Notes: a model not told the origin generated them from the sequence alone. DNA of 33,508 nucleotides from Anaerolineae bacterium (GCA_022013685.1 JAKLPV010000052.1:1-33508); one strand, 5' to 3'; positions 1-8,416 are shown, numbered from the stretch's first letter. Made by a program: numbers and translations.

Positions 1-726
1 ATAGGTACGGGTGCGGGTGTAATGATCGACATCGCCAGGTTTGGTCATGCCAACCACCGGGTGGATGATCAGCGAACCCTTGACGGCAGCGGCGGCGCGT
101 TTGGTCAGTTCTTCGTGGATGCGGTGCAAGGGGTTACGGGTTTGGAAAGCGACCACGTTATCGTTGCCCATCGCTTCCAGTTTTGCGCGAACCTGGATCG
201 GAGTGAAGCGCAGGTCAACAAAGTCGAAGTATTTCGGCATATTCAGCACTTTGAGCGGGCCGCTGATGCAGACCTTGCCCCAGCGAGCCATTTCGGAAAC
301 CATCGGGTGCTTCGGGTCATTGCTGCCATAAGCCAGGTTGGCCTCGGTCTGGGCATCCCAATGGAAGACTTCATCCAGTTCCATAACAGCGATGATATCG
401 TTGTTGGCATTGCGCAGGACGAGCGATTCGCCCACAACCGGCAACTCTGCCGGATCAGCGGTCAGGGTGATTGGGAGTGGCCACAGGGTACCGTCGGCAA
501 GGCGCATCTTGTGCAAGACACTCTCGTAATCGGCTTTGCCCATGAAGGTGGTCAGGGGCGAAAAACCGCCGCTGGCGAGCAGTTCCAGGTCGCACAGGGC
601 GCGCATGGAAATCTTGATGGAGGGCAGTTTGGCCGCCTGGGCGAGCAGCGCTTCGCGTTCTGCGCCTTCAGCTACCAAGTTGACCAGTGTACCGCCGTAA
701 GGGGCGATCAGATTGGCTTTCGACAT
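1..726 (-). CDS. sat: Sulfate adenylyltransferase (ATP sulfurylase), 3'-truncated by window edge
   Basis: The first 242 residues of an ATP sulfurylase are present; the gene runs off the left edge with no stop codon. The enzyme makes adenosine 5'-phosphosulfate and pyrophosphate from ATP and sulfate, in sulfate assimilation or, reversed, in sulfide oxidation. The ATP-binding signature QTRNPLHRIHEELTKRA begins at residue 195 and HPVVGMTKPGDVDHYTR at residue 222; both are near-identical to family consensus. The N-terminal PUA-like region (about residues 1-160) precedes them. The ATG at 726 has AGGAG eight bases upstream. Some family members carry a C-terminal APS kinase domain; that part would lie outside the window, so monofunctional and bifunctional forms cannot be separated. 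The gene is divergent from the PrsW-family gene. Confidence 0.95.
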   Translation of the reverse strand, partial: MSKANLIAPYGGTLVNLVAEGAEREALLAQAAKLPSIKISMRALCDLELLASGGFSPLTTFMGKADYESVLHKMRLADGTLWPLPITLTADPAELPVVGESLVLRNANNDIIAVMELDEVFHWDAQTEANLAYGSNDPKHPMVSEMARWGKVCISGPLKVLNMPKYFDFVDLRFTPIQVRAKLEAMGNDNVVAFQTRNPLHRIHEELTKRAAAAVKGSLIIHPVVGMTKPGDVDHYTRTRTY

Positions 727-772
727 AAATTATTCTCCTAAATATCCAATATTCAGTTGTTGAATTTTGATT

Positions 773-781
773 ATTATATCA
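773..781 (-). promoter_or_regulatory. Extended -10 promoter for sat
   Basis: Read on the minus strand this is TGATATAAT, a perfect extended -10 (TGnTATAAT). There is no good -35 at 16-18 nt, as is usual for extended -10 promoters. It would start RNA near 766, leaving a leader of about 40 nt with AGGAG before the sat ATG. Confidence 0.6.
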
Positions 782-886
782 TGCCCACAGCCACAAACCG
801 CGCTAAAACAACACACTTTGTCATCAGGTTGGGTACAACAAACTTTGCGCATTTTTTCAAAAATGTGGGTTCAAATAAGGGGTGCA

Positions 887-895
887 TGCTATAAT
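887..895 (+). promoter_or_regulatory. Extended -10 promoter for the PrsW-cyclase-HET-C-like genes
   Basis: TGCTATAAT is a perfect extended -10 on the plus strand, about 73 nt upstream of the ATG at 969. The -35 region is weak. An inverted repeat, CATTTTT/AAAAATG with a 2-nt gap (850-865), sits just upstream and could be a regulator site, but that is only a shape argument. This promoter and that of sat share a 242-nt divergent intergenic region. Confidence 0.6.
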
Positions 896-968
896 TTTTT
901 ATGGTTCCAAATATCCACAAACAACAAACCAAAGCGACTACCCCGCCCCTTCCTGCCTGGAGGAATCC

Positions 969-1961
969 ATGATTGCACTACTGACAGCCCTGTTTTTTGG
1001 CTTCATACCTTGTTTTTTGTTCGCATACATTCTCTACTGGCTGGACCGCTATGAGAAAGAACCAAAGATTTTACTGGGAGCAGTCTTTTTATGGGGCGCG
1101 ATGGTTGCGGCGGGCGGCTCATACATTCTCAACTCGCTTTTTGGAATGACCATATTTGCTTTTAGCGGTTCTGAAGAGCTGGCCAATGTAACCGGCGCCA
1201 CGCTCAGCGCGCCGTTGGTGGAAGAAACTCTCAAGGGGCTGGCGGTATTAATTATTTTCCTGATCTTCCGCCACGAGTTTGACTCTATTTTAGACGGGGT
1301 TGTCTATGCCGGTATCGCCGCGCTTGGGTTTGCCGCCACCGAGAACAGCATTTACATCTGGCGCGGATATGCCAGCGAAGGTTGGGGCGGCCTGGCCCTG
1401 CTGGTCTTCATCCGTGTTATTCTGGTCGGCTGGCAACACCCATTTTACACATCCTTCATTGGCATCGGGCTGGCTGTCGCTCGCACCAACCGTAACAGCT
1501 TTATAAAAATCGTCGCGCCGCTGACAGGCTGGGGATTGGCACTGTTCACCCATTCCACGCACAACTTCCTGGCCTCGGTACCGCTCTTTGGTGAATTGAC
1601 CTGCCTGCTCGGTTCCGCCCTGGATTGGATTGGCGTGCTATTTATGTTTGCAGTTATCCTGTGGGCCGGATGGATGGAACAAAAAAACATCGTCCGGCAT
1701 ATGCGCGAGGAGGTGCAACTCGGCATTATCAGCCAGGCCCAATATCGCACCGCATCATCAGGCCTGGCCCAATCCTTTGCATGGTTGACTTCTGTTTTTA
1801 GCGGCAGGTTTATGGCAACCTCGCGCTTCTATCAGGTGGTTGGCGAACTGGCCCATAAAAAGGAACAACTCCGCAACCATGGCGAAGAAAGTGGTAACAG
1901 CACTCTGGTGCATAAATATCGGCAAGAACTGACTGCATTATCACCACGTGCCCAAGATTGA
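969..1961 (+). CDS. PrsW-family intramembrane metalloprotease
   Basis: This is a 330-residue polytopic membrane protein of the PrsW/CPBP-like glutamic/metallo-protease group. Family motifs appear in order: EETLKG (E85, E86, K89), ENSIY (E125, N126, Y129), H157 in WQHPFY, and H195/H198 in THSTHNFL. Known PrsW of Bacillus performs site-1 cleavage of the anti-sigma factor RsiW; the target here is unknown. The ATG at 969 is chosen over an upstream in-frame codon at 882 because GGAGG lies seven bases upstream and 882 falls at the predicted -10 element. At least seven hydrophobic helices are visible, followed by a charged cytoplasmic C-terminal tail of about 80 residues. No anti-sigma factor gene is adjacent; the next gene, 33 nt downstream, encodes a membrane cyclase. 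Confidence 0.85.
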   Translation: MIALLTALFFGFIPCFLFAYILYWLDRYEKEPKILLGAVFLWGAMVAAGGSYILNSLFGMTIFAFSGSEELANVTGATLSAPLVEETLKGLAVLIIFLIFRHEFDSILDGVVYAGIAALGFAATENSIYIWRGYASEGWGGLALLVFIRVILVGWQHPFYTSFIGIGLAVARTNRNSFIKIVAPLTGWGLALFTHSTHNFLASVPLFGELTCLLGSALDWIGVLFMFAVILWAGWMEQKNIVRHMREEVQLGIISQAQYRTASSGLAQSFAWLTSVFSGRFMATSRFYQVVGELAHKKEQLRNHGEESGNSTLVHKYRQELTALSPRAQD

Positions 1962-1994
1962 CAAACCTTACTCAACAAAGAAAACTGGAAAATT

Positions 1995-4757
1995 ATGTTT
2001 TTATTAATACTGAAAGAATGGAAATCTCATGTTGTGCCTCTTGGCTTCATCTTGCTGGCCCTGGGCATGTTTATCCTAACCCCCTTCTGGGCCTGGGAAT
2101 GGTATCACGCCCCTTTTGCCGGTTTCCTGATCGAACCCAACAACGTCCTTAGCCAGATCAGCGGTGAAGCCTGGCAAGGAAAAGTCAACGGCCTGCAATG
2201 GTCTGACCGTCTGCTGTCCCTCAACGGACAACCTGTTGCAGACGCAACCCAAATGTATGCTTTCCTGCGCGACAACGGCTGGCGCGATTTTGACGCAACT
2301 TTCTACCGGCGCAGTGACAGCAGTACCTTTACGGTCTCACTTACCCCGCTTAGGGCGCAGATAAGCGACCTGCTCTCTCTTTTCATCATTCCTTACCTGG
2401 TCGGATTCACATCTCTTGCTGTTGGCTTCTGGGCCTATCGTCTGCGGCCCAATTTCCGGCCCACCCGCGCCTTTGTCATCTTTGTTTCTTCGGTCGCCCT
2501 GCTGACCGCCACTTTTCTGGATATGAACACCACCCACAGGGTCGTCTTGCTCTGGGCGCTCAGCCTGCCCGTCGGGGGCGCAGCCCTCGGATACTTGGCG
2601 CTCATGTTTCCGCAAGAACTTCCGGTCATTTGTCGTTGGCCGTTTTTACGGCTTATTCCCTTCATAGTTGGTTTGGCCCTTTCGGTCTTCATCGTCAGGG
2701 ACATTCTCTTTCCATCCAACCCCTATGCATACATCGATTCATGGCGCTGGGGCTACGTCTTCATCGCCCTGGGGATCTTATTTTTCCTGGCAACCCTCAC
2801 CAGGCGCGTGTTGGGCGATAGCTCACCCATTGTCCGCCAGCAAAGCCGCGTGATCATCTTTGGCGCCGCTCTGGCCTTCCTGCCCATTCTCGTTCTTTAC
2901 TTGCTGCCTATAGGATTTCTGGATAGTGTGCCGGAATTTCGCCCTGAGCTGCTCTTCCCACCCCTGATCTTGCTGCCGCTTTCGGTTACATATGCCATCC
3001 TGCGCTACCGCCTGTTGGATGTAGACCGCTGGCTCAGCCGCGCCCTGACCTACGTGCTGACCACCAGCGCCGCACTGCTGCTCTTCTTCCTGCTGCTCAA
3101 CGCAGCATCTTTTATCTTCCAACAGACTGTCCAAACAGACGATCCATTCGTGATTGCCGCCTACCTGCTCCTGCTTGTGATCGGATTTTCACCCCTGCGC
3201 AACTTGATCCAGCACGGAATAAACCGCACATTCTATCGCTCCCAGGCCGATTACCGCCGCATTCTAACCAATCTTTCGCAAAGCCTGGTTGTCACCCCTG
3301 ACGTTGACCGCACCGTCAACTTGCTGCAAACCGAACTTGACCGCGCCCTGACTCCTGAAAAGTTTGTCGTCTTCCTGTTCGAAGACGACCGTCAGCTTTA
3401 CGTCCCGTTCGCGGCCCAATTTGCCTCCGACCAGGTTTTCGAACCTGGCGACCCCCTGCCCCGCTTACTGAACCAGGCGGCGCAACCGCTCTGGCTGGCC
3501 CCTGAAAGCCCGTTGCCGCCCGAACTACAAAACCAACCACATATGGAATACCAGGTTTTCGTTCCATTGCGCTACGAGGGCCGCCTGACCGGCTTCCTGG
3601 CCCTCGGCCAGCGTCGTTCTGGCGAACCCTACACCAGTGACGACCTCGAATTCCTGACCGCCGTCGCAGGCCAATCGACCCTGGCGCTTGAAAACGCCCG
3701 CCTGTTCCAAAACCTGCGCCACACCCTCGAAGAAACCATGGAAATGAAAAACCTGATGGACGACATCTTTGCTTCGGTCGCCACAGGCATCATCACCACC
3801 GATGTGGGAAACAAGATCACCCTGTTCAACGGCGCCGCCGAACACATCCTGGGCGTGCCTCTCAAAAATGCCATTGGAAAAGCGCTCGAAACAACGCTGC
3901 CTGGCTTACCCCTCAAAAAAATCACCGAAAACGTCTTGCTAAATGGCAAAACCACCCAGGGCCAGGAACTCAACCCCAGGCTGGTCAGCCGCGGCGAAGT
4001 CTTCCTGCGCGTCTCGGCCTCGCCCCTCAAAGACGCCCACCGGGCCACCAAAGGCGCCACCATCGTCTTTGAAGACCTGACCGAAAACCGCAAGCTTGAA
4101 AAAGAACGCGCACTCATCCACCAGACCTTTGGCCGCGTTGTGGCCCCACGTGTTCGCGACCGCCTGCTTTCCAACCCTGCCGGGCTCGACCTGGATGGCG
4201 CGCGCACCCTGGTCACGGTTCTGTTTGCCGACCTGGCCGGTTTTACATCCTTCAGCGAAAGCAACATCCCTGAAGATGTCTTCGCCGTGCTCAATACTTA
4301 CCTCGACACCGCCGCCCAGGCCATCCTCGAACAGGAAGGCACCCTCGATAAATTCATGGGCGATGCCGTCATGGCCATGTGGAACAGTCCCGACCCGCAG
4401 CCCGACCACGCAATGCGCGCCTGCCGCGCCGCCCTGCAACTCGTGCAACGCACCCAGGAGATGCATGGCCGCTTCAGCAACCCGGCCTTCCACCGCATCT
4501 TTCGCGTTGGCATCACCACCGGCTATGCCATGGTCGGCAATGTCGGCACCAGCGACCTGTTCAATTACACCGTTATCGGCGACACGGTCAACCTTGCCCA
4601 GCGGCTGCAAGCCAGCGCCCAGCCGGGACAAGTTTTCATTCAAAAAGACACTTATGAGATCGTCAAAGAGCGGGTCGAAGCCATCCAGATCGAACCGCTA
4701 ACCGTCAAAGGCCGCAGCCACGTCGTTGAAACCTATCTGCTCAAAGGGATTAAATGA
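1995..4757 (+). CDS. Membrane-anchored class III adenylate cyclase with GAF and PAS domains
   Basis: The protein has 920 residues. An N-terminal helix (about 10-30) is followed by a soluble stretch (about 45-115) that looks PDZ-like (DRLLSLNGQPV). A multi-helix membrane region spans about 120-415, a GAF domain about 420-570, a PAS domain about 580-690, then a linker and a class III cyclase domain (about 735-915). In the catalytic domain, the metal aspartates are D746 (FADLAGFT) and D790 (DKFMGDAV). K786 and D863 (IGDTVN) are the residues that normally select adenine, and N866 and R870 are the transition-state residues. All are intact, so an active cyclase making cAMP is predicted; this is inference from residues, not activity. 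The start has only a weak GGA upstream. The 3' end overlaps the next gene as ATGA, implying translational coupling. Confidence 0.88.
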   Translation: MFLLILKEWKSHVVPLGFILLALGMFILTPFWAWEWYHAPFAGFLIEPNNVLSQISGEAWQGKVNGLQWSDRLLSLNGQPVADATQMYAFLRDNGWRDFDATFYRRSDSSTFTVSLTPLRAQISDLLSLFIIPYLVGFTSLAVGFWAYRLRPNFRPTRAFVIFVSSVALLTATFLDMNTTHRVVLLWALSLPVGGAALGYLALMFPQELPVICRWPFLRLIPFIVGLALSVFIVRDILFPSNPYAYIDSWRWGYVFIALGILFFLATLTRRVLGDSSPIVRQQSRVIIFGAALAFLPILVLYLLPIGFLDSVPEFRPELLFPPLILLPLSVTYAILRYRLLDVDRWLSRALTYVLTTSAALLLFFLLLNAASFIFQQTVQTDDPFVIAAYLLLLVIGFSPLRNLIQHGINRTFYRSQADYRRILTNLSQSLVVTPDVDRTVNLLQTELDRALTPEKFVVFLFEDDRQLYVPFAAQFASDQVFEPGDPLPRLLNQAAQPLWLAPESPLPPELQNQPHMEYQVFVPLRYEGRLTGFLALGQRRSGEPYTSDDLEFLTAVAGQSTLALENARLFQNLRHTLEETMEMKNLMDDIFASVATGIITTDVGNKITLFNGAAEHILGVPLKNAIGKALETTLPGLPLKKITENVLLNGKTTQGQELNPRLVSRGEVFLRVSASPLKDAHRATKGATIVFEDLTENRKLEKERALIHQTFGRVVAPRVRDRLLSNPAGLDLDGARTLVTVLFADLAGFTSFSESNIPEDVFAVLNTYLDTAAQAILEQEGTLDKFMGDAVMAMWNSPDPQPDHAMRACRAALQLVQRTQEMHGRFSNPAFHRIFRVGITTGYAMVGNVGTSDLFNYTVIGDTVNLAQRLQASAQPGQVFIQKDTYEIVKERVEAIQIEPLTVKGRSHVVETYLLKGIK

Positions 4758-5383
4758 ACGAGACTTACCATATCCAGATGACCAGGGAAGCCCTCAGCCC
4801 TGATTTTAGCGCCGCCGCGCTCGAACAAATTATCGCCGCCAACCTTGGCCAAGATTCGCTCATCAACCAGGTCGCTCACGACCACTTTCACTTTGACAAT
4901 AATTCTTTCGAAGCCGGCTACAGCTACATCGCAACCTGCCGCCAAAACGCCATCGACGCCGCCCAGGCAGGCAACATGCCCCTGGCGCGGGCGGAATTCG
5001 GGCGGCTGACGCACACGGTACAGGATTTCTACGCCCACACCAATTACGTTGCCCTGTGGCGTGAGCTGCACCCGCAGGCCGCCCCGGAACAAATCGACCC
5101 ACTGCTTGACTCTTGTTTAACTGACTCACGCCTGCACTCGGGGAAACTCTACTACCCGTTGGAAATTCTGTACTTTGTGCCCTTTCTGCGCGAATGGGTC
5201 TTACCCCACCTGCCCGCCGATTCGCACGCCCAGATGAACAAAGACGATACATCCCGCCCCGATTTTGAATACGCCCGCATCGCAGCAGTCCACAGGACTC
5301 GCCTTGAATGGCTGCGCCTGGCCGAATCCCTGACTATGGCTGAGAAAATGAGCCTGACCGATAAAAAAAGCGAGCCTGCCTAA
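4754..5383 (+). CDS. Phospholipase C/HET-C-fold-like protein
   Basis: This 209-residue soluble protein has no signal peptide. The segment H87-x3-D91-x3-H95 (in GRLTHTVQDFYAHTNYV) matches the helix that carries zinc ligands in bacterial zinc phospholipase C, and resembles the DFYAH(S/T)N(W/Y)V signature of HET-C-related proteins. Further candidate ligands are H6, H42, H44, D48, H128 and E136. A tryptophan at the mature N-terminus, typical of secreted phospholipase C, is absent, so a lipase activity should not be assumed. Its ATG lies inside the stop of the cyclase gene (ATGA), so the two proteins are probably made together. The C-terminus is lysine/serine rich. The family assignment is by motif only. 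Confidence 0.6.
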   Translation: MNETYHIQMTREALSPDFSAAALEQIIAANLGQDSLINQVAHDHFHFDNNSFEAGYSYIATCRQNAIDAAQAGNMPLARAEFGRLTHTVQDFYAHTNYVALWRELHPQAAPEQIDPLLDSCLTDSRLHSGKLYYPLEILYFVPFLREWVLPHLPADSHAQMNKDDTSRPDFEYARIAAVHRTRLEWLRLAESLTMAEKMSLTDKKSEPA

Positions 5384-5429
5384 TTGACAGACCCGCAAAA
5401 TTTAAATTCGCGCCCAAAAGGCACAAGGT

Positions 5430-5900
5430 TTATTGTTTTTTGTAGCGGTGAAAGGGGATCATCAACGTCAGGCCTGCCGCAATCATAACCTGCCCCACCT
5501 GAACACCTATCGCCTGCCAGGGGCCAAAAAACGGAACGGCCGGCAGGGGCTGGGTGCCCATCCCGAAGATATCAGCCATGCCCGCAAAAACAGCGATCAC
5601 ATAACCGGTACCGATCAATCGCGCGCCGATATCAGCCAGGATGCTGCGTTCTTCATCACTTTTCCATAAACTGGACAGGCCAATATAACCTCCCAGGCAT
5701 AGAAACCCCAACCCAAATGTAAAAACAGTGATTTGCACAAATCCGATCACAGGACTGCGGTCAAGCCCCAGCCATTCTGGTTTTGCGCCCAGAATAAAAA
5801 CAAGAAAACCAATTACACCGATAAACAGACCCAGTCTTGCCTGATCCGCGCGGCGCGTTACCACTGGTACAGGGGCCGTAGAATTTTTTTCTTCGCTCAT
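5430..5900 (-). CDS. Small membrane protein of unknown function, four predicted helices
   Basis: The protein has 156 residues. A polar N-terminus of about 20 residues is followed by four hydrophobic segments at roughly 22-40, 52-74, 90-112 and 125-150, and the protein ends in HRYKKQ. I do not recognise the family, and no catalytic motif is visible. Its ATG overlaps the stop of the upstream M19 dipeptidase gene (ATGA, 5897-5900), so it is probably translated by coupling and may act with that enzyme or simply share its transcript. The 46-nt gap to the convergent HET-C-like gene contains only a short AATTTAAATT palindrome (5399-5408) and no convincing terminator. Confidence 0.75.
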   Translation of the reverse strand: MSEEKNSTAPVPVVTRRADQARLGLFIGVIGFLVFILGAKPEWLGLDRSPVIGFVQITVFTFGLGFLCLGGYIGLSSLWKSDEERSILADIGARLIGTGYVIAVFAGMADIFGMGTQPLPAVPFFGPWQAIGVQVGQVMIAAGLTLMIPFHRYKKQ

Positions 5901-6976
5901 GCCGGCAAACTCTTTTGCAGGTAATTTTTCCAGTTTGCGCCAAAAATGGCGTGAATATCATCCTCAGTATAACCGCGTGCAGCCAATAAGGGTACCAGTT
6001 TTTGTAAATCGGCTACCGTATCCAGCCCATCGGGAACCCGCTGCAGACCAAACCCGCCATCGAAGTCGCTGCCAATACCAACGTGCAGGGCATCACCGGC
6101 GCGCTGGCAAATATAGTCCATGTGCGCAACAATCCTGTCGAGCGGGCTACGGGCGTCGCCCCGCTTCCAACCGTGGTCGAGGAAGCGGTTGAAAGGCACA
6201 ATCCCCACCACGCCGCCGCGCTCGATCAATTTATCTATGATTTCGTCGCTCAAGAAACGATTGGAAGTACTGTTCCCGACCATCTTTAACGGGTTGGCGT
6301 GGCTGGCAATAAGCGCTCCTTCGTAACGATCGAGAGCTTCAAGGGCTGATTCCCAGGCCATGTGGCTGATATCCAGACCAAATCCGCGCTCAGCCATGCC
6401 CGCCAACAGCGAACGACCTTCAGCAGTTAAGGGCCCGGGTTCACCAGTCCCGCCGCAATAACGGGTGGATTTCCAGGCGGGGCCGATGATTCGCACCCCC
6501 AGTTCCCACCACTCATCCAATTCATCGATGCTGCGGATACCGTCTGCACCCTCCATCAAGGTCACCAAACCCGTCGGGGCCGGCGATTCAGCGCGCTGCC
6601 AGGCATCCATAACGGCAGACAGGTCACGGGTGGAGCGCAGCGGGGTGAATTTGTCCGGGTGCAGGTCAAAGAGTCGCGCGTAGGCATTTACCTGGTTTTT
6701 GTAAAACTGATGGGCCTGTTCCATGTTTTGATAAACCTGGCTGTCCCAATCCCCTTCGCTGGCACGGGCCGGGGCCGCAAACAAGGTCGCAAAAACGATT
6801 GCCACGCGGCCCACCTGGAACTCAGGCCAGCCAAGCAAGGTGTCGTCATTTTTCTGAACGGTCAGGCTGCCTTCTTCGCGCTGGCGGGTCTCCTGCGCCG
6901 AAAGGCTGTAGTCACGCCCAAAAGTGAGCATGTTCCAGGCCAGATCTTGATGTGCATCAATTAGTATAGGTTTCAT
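5897..6976 (-). CDS. Membrane dipeptidase, peptidase family M19
   Basis: The protein has 359 residues, the usual size for renal-dipeptidase-like zinc enzymes. Ligand motifs are in family order: H9 and D11 (DAHQD), E142 (MEGAD), H205 (DISH), H226 (SHAN) and D304 (GIGSDFDG). These enzymes hydrolyse dipeptides, including ones with D-residues. No signal peptide is visible, so the enzyme is probably cytoplasmic. The start at 6976 is the only one that keeps the DxHxD motif, yet it has no Shine-Dalgarno sequence: the S1 terminator's T-tract ends seven bases upstream. The transcript may be leaderless or come from read-through of the terminator. Confidence 0.93.
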   Translation of the reverse strand: MKPILIDAHQDLAWNMLTFGRDYSLSAQETRQREEGSLTVQKNDDTLLGWPEFQVGRVAIVFATLFAAPARASEGDWDSQVYQNMEQAHQFYKNQVNAYARLFDLHPDKFTPLRSTRDLSAVMDAWQRAESPAPTGLVTLMEGADGIRSIDELDEWWELGVRIIGPAWKSTRYCGGTGEPGPLTAEGRSLLAGMAERGFGLDISHMAWESALEALDRYEGALIASHANPLKMVGNSTSNRFLSDEIIDKLIERGGVVGIVPFNRFLDHGWKRGDARSPLDRIVAHMDYICQRAGDALHVGIGSDFDGGFGLQRVPDGLDTVADLQKLVPLLAARGYTEDDIHAIFGANWKNYLQKSLPA

Positions 6977-6982
6977 GGCTAT

Positions 6983-7012
6983 AAAAAGAGCGCACCGGAA
7001 AGGTGCGCTCTT
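6983..7012 (-). terminator. Rho-independent terminator after the S1 gene
   Basis: A perfect stem of GAGCGCACC (6988-6996) with GGTGCGCTC (7002-7010), extendable by two A-T pairs, closes a five-base loop. On the minus strand it is followed by five T residues (6983-6987). It lies 16 nt after the S1 stop codon. On the plus strand it is followed by TTGCTTTTTG, so it may also work in that direction. Confidence 0.9.
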
Positions 7013-7028
7013 GCTTTTTGGCTCCGGT

Positions 7029-8282
7029 TTAGCCTTCTGCCTGGTCTGGTGCTTGTTCGTCTTCGGGCTGTTCGCTAAATTCGTCGTCGAGTTCGGCGGT
7101 CAGGGATTTCATATCCAGGTCAGTGTAGGCAGCAGAATCAACCTTACGCAGGCTGAGTCCGATGCGGCGCTGGTCAGAGTCGATGCGGATGACACGCAGG
7201 GTCAGGGTATCGCCTTCTTTGACGGCTTCCTTGGGGTGATTGATACGATTTTCGGAGAGTTCTGAAATATGCACCAAACCTTCGATGTCGCCTTCAAGAC
7301 GGGCAAAAGCGCCGAATTTGGTCAGACGGGTGATAACACCTTCGGTCAGTTGTCCGACCTTGAAAGTGCCCACTTTGTCTTGCCAGGGATCTTCTTGCAG
7401 AGCTTTGATGGACAGACCGATGCGTTTCTTCTCGCGGTCGATACCGATGATCTTGACCTGGACTTCATCGCCGACCTTGAGCACCTCGCCCGGATGCTGG
7501 ACGCGTTCCCAGGAAACCTCGGACAGGTGAACCAGGCCATCGGCGCCGTTGATGTTGACAAAAGCGCCAAAATCAGCCACGCTGGTGACGCGGCCGGTGT
7601 ATACCTTGCCTTCTTCCAGCTCGTCGATAACGCGTTCTTTGATCGACTGGCGGGTTTCGGGGTTGGCAGAGCGCTCTGAAAGAATCAGGCGGCGGCGGGC
7701 GCGGTCCACTTCGATGATGCGCACGCTGATGGTCTCGCCAATTTGCTTGGCCCAACGATCAGGAGTGTCACCCTGAACCTGGGTACGGCGAGCCATGCCG
7801 ATTTGGGATGCGGGCACAAAGCCGCGCAATCCATGCACCAGAACGATCAGGCCACCCTTGTTGTAGCCTTCCACGAGGCCCTCAAAGGTATCGCCGGTTT
7901 CCTGCATTTTCTCAACAACTTCCCAGCCCATGGCTTCACGCGCGCGGACATAGGACAAGACCACATTGCCATACTGGTCTTCGGGGTTGACGACGTAGAC
8001 CGGGATTTCCTGGCCTACTTTGAATGCTTCGCGTTCCGATACAGGAATTTGATCCAGTTCGCGGCCAGTAATGACGCCTTCAGACTTGGCGCCAACACTA
8101 ACAAGTAACTGGGAGGAAGAAATGCTGGCAATAACGCCGGTGCGAATTTCACCCTGGCTGGGGAATTCAAGGCCGGTATCGGACTCCATTAAGGATTCCA
8201 TACTTTCCATGGCGCCATTGCTTTCGGGAATCAGTTCTTCACTGCCCCCGTCGCCCGTCAGGGCATCTTGTTGTTCCATCAT
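7029..8282 (-). CDS. rpsA: 30S ribosomal protein S1 / S1-domain RNA-binding protein
   Basis: The protein has 417 residues with four S1 (OB-fold) repeats, at about 45-113, 125-205, 218-290 and 303-378. The third and fourth are most typical (VADFGAFVNI, LTKFGAFARL, each followed by GLVHxSE). The N-terminal 40 residues and the C-terminal 30 are strongly acidic. S1 binds mRNA and helps recruit it to the 30S subunit; the four-repeat form is usual outside Proteobacteria. I chose the ATG at 8282 (GGAG ten bases upstream). An in-frame TTG at 8303 lies within eight bases of the expected RNA start and has no ribosome site. A second ATG follows directly at 8279. Promoter and terminator flank it, so it is monocistronic. 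Confidence 0.9.
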   Translation of the reverse strand: MMEQQDALTGDGGSEELIPESNGAMESMESLMESDTGLEFPSQGEIRTGVIASISSSQLLVSVGAKSEGVITGRELDQIPVSEREAFKVGQEIPVYVVNPEDQYGNVVLSYVRAREAMGWEVVEKMQETGDTFEGLVEGYNKGGLIVLVHGLRGFVPASQIGMARRTQVQGDTPDRWAKQIGETISVRIIEVDRARRRLILSERSANPETRQSIKERVIDELEEGKVYTGRVTSVADFGAFVNINGADGLVHLSEVSWERVQHPGEVLKVGDEVQVKIIGIDREKKRIGLSIKALQEDPWQDKVGTFKVGQLTEGVITRLTKFGAFARLEGDIEGLVHISELSENRINHPKEAVKEGDTLTLRVIRIDSDQRRIGLSLRKVDSAAYTDLDMKSLTAELDDEFSEQPEDEQAPDQAEG

Positions 8283-8317
8283 AAAGAGATTGCTCCAGTA
8301 CAAAGAGATTGGGGCTG

Positions 8318-8346
8318 ATTATAAAGGTATATTGCAGGCTTGACAA
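8318..8346 (-). promoter_or_regulatory. Sigma-70-type promoter for the S1 gene
   Basis: On the minus strand TTGTCA (8341-8346) and a perfect TATAAT (8318-8323) are separated by exactly 17 nt. RNA should start near 8311, giving a leader of about 29 nt. This is the best-matched promoter in the window. Confidence 0.85.
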
Positions 8347-8416
8347 TAGCCAAAATAAAATTTTTGCAATGTTTGGCATCAAAATCGACTAAAAATAGCA
8401 TAAATGCCCGCATTCG

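Noticed and set aside
22..741. Long plus-strand open frame of 239 codons at the left end
   Set aside because: It is antisense to sat, which has clear ATP sulfurylase motifs on the minus strand; the plus-strand protein has no recognisable features.
1995..4757. Guanylate rather than adenylate cyclase activity
   Set aside because: K786 and D863 occupy the base-selecting positions, which point to ATP; Glu/Cys-type residues expected for GTP are not there.
5384..5429. Possible terminator between the convergent HET-C-like and membrane protein genes
   Set aside because: Only a short AT palindrome (5399-5408) is present; stem stability is too low to call it.
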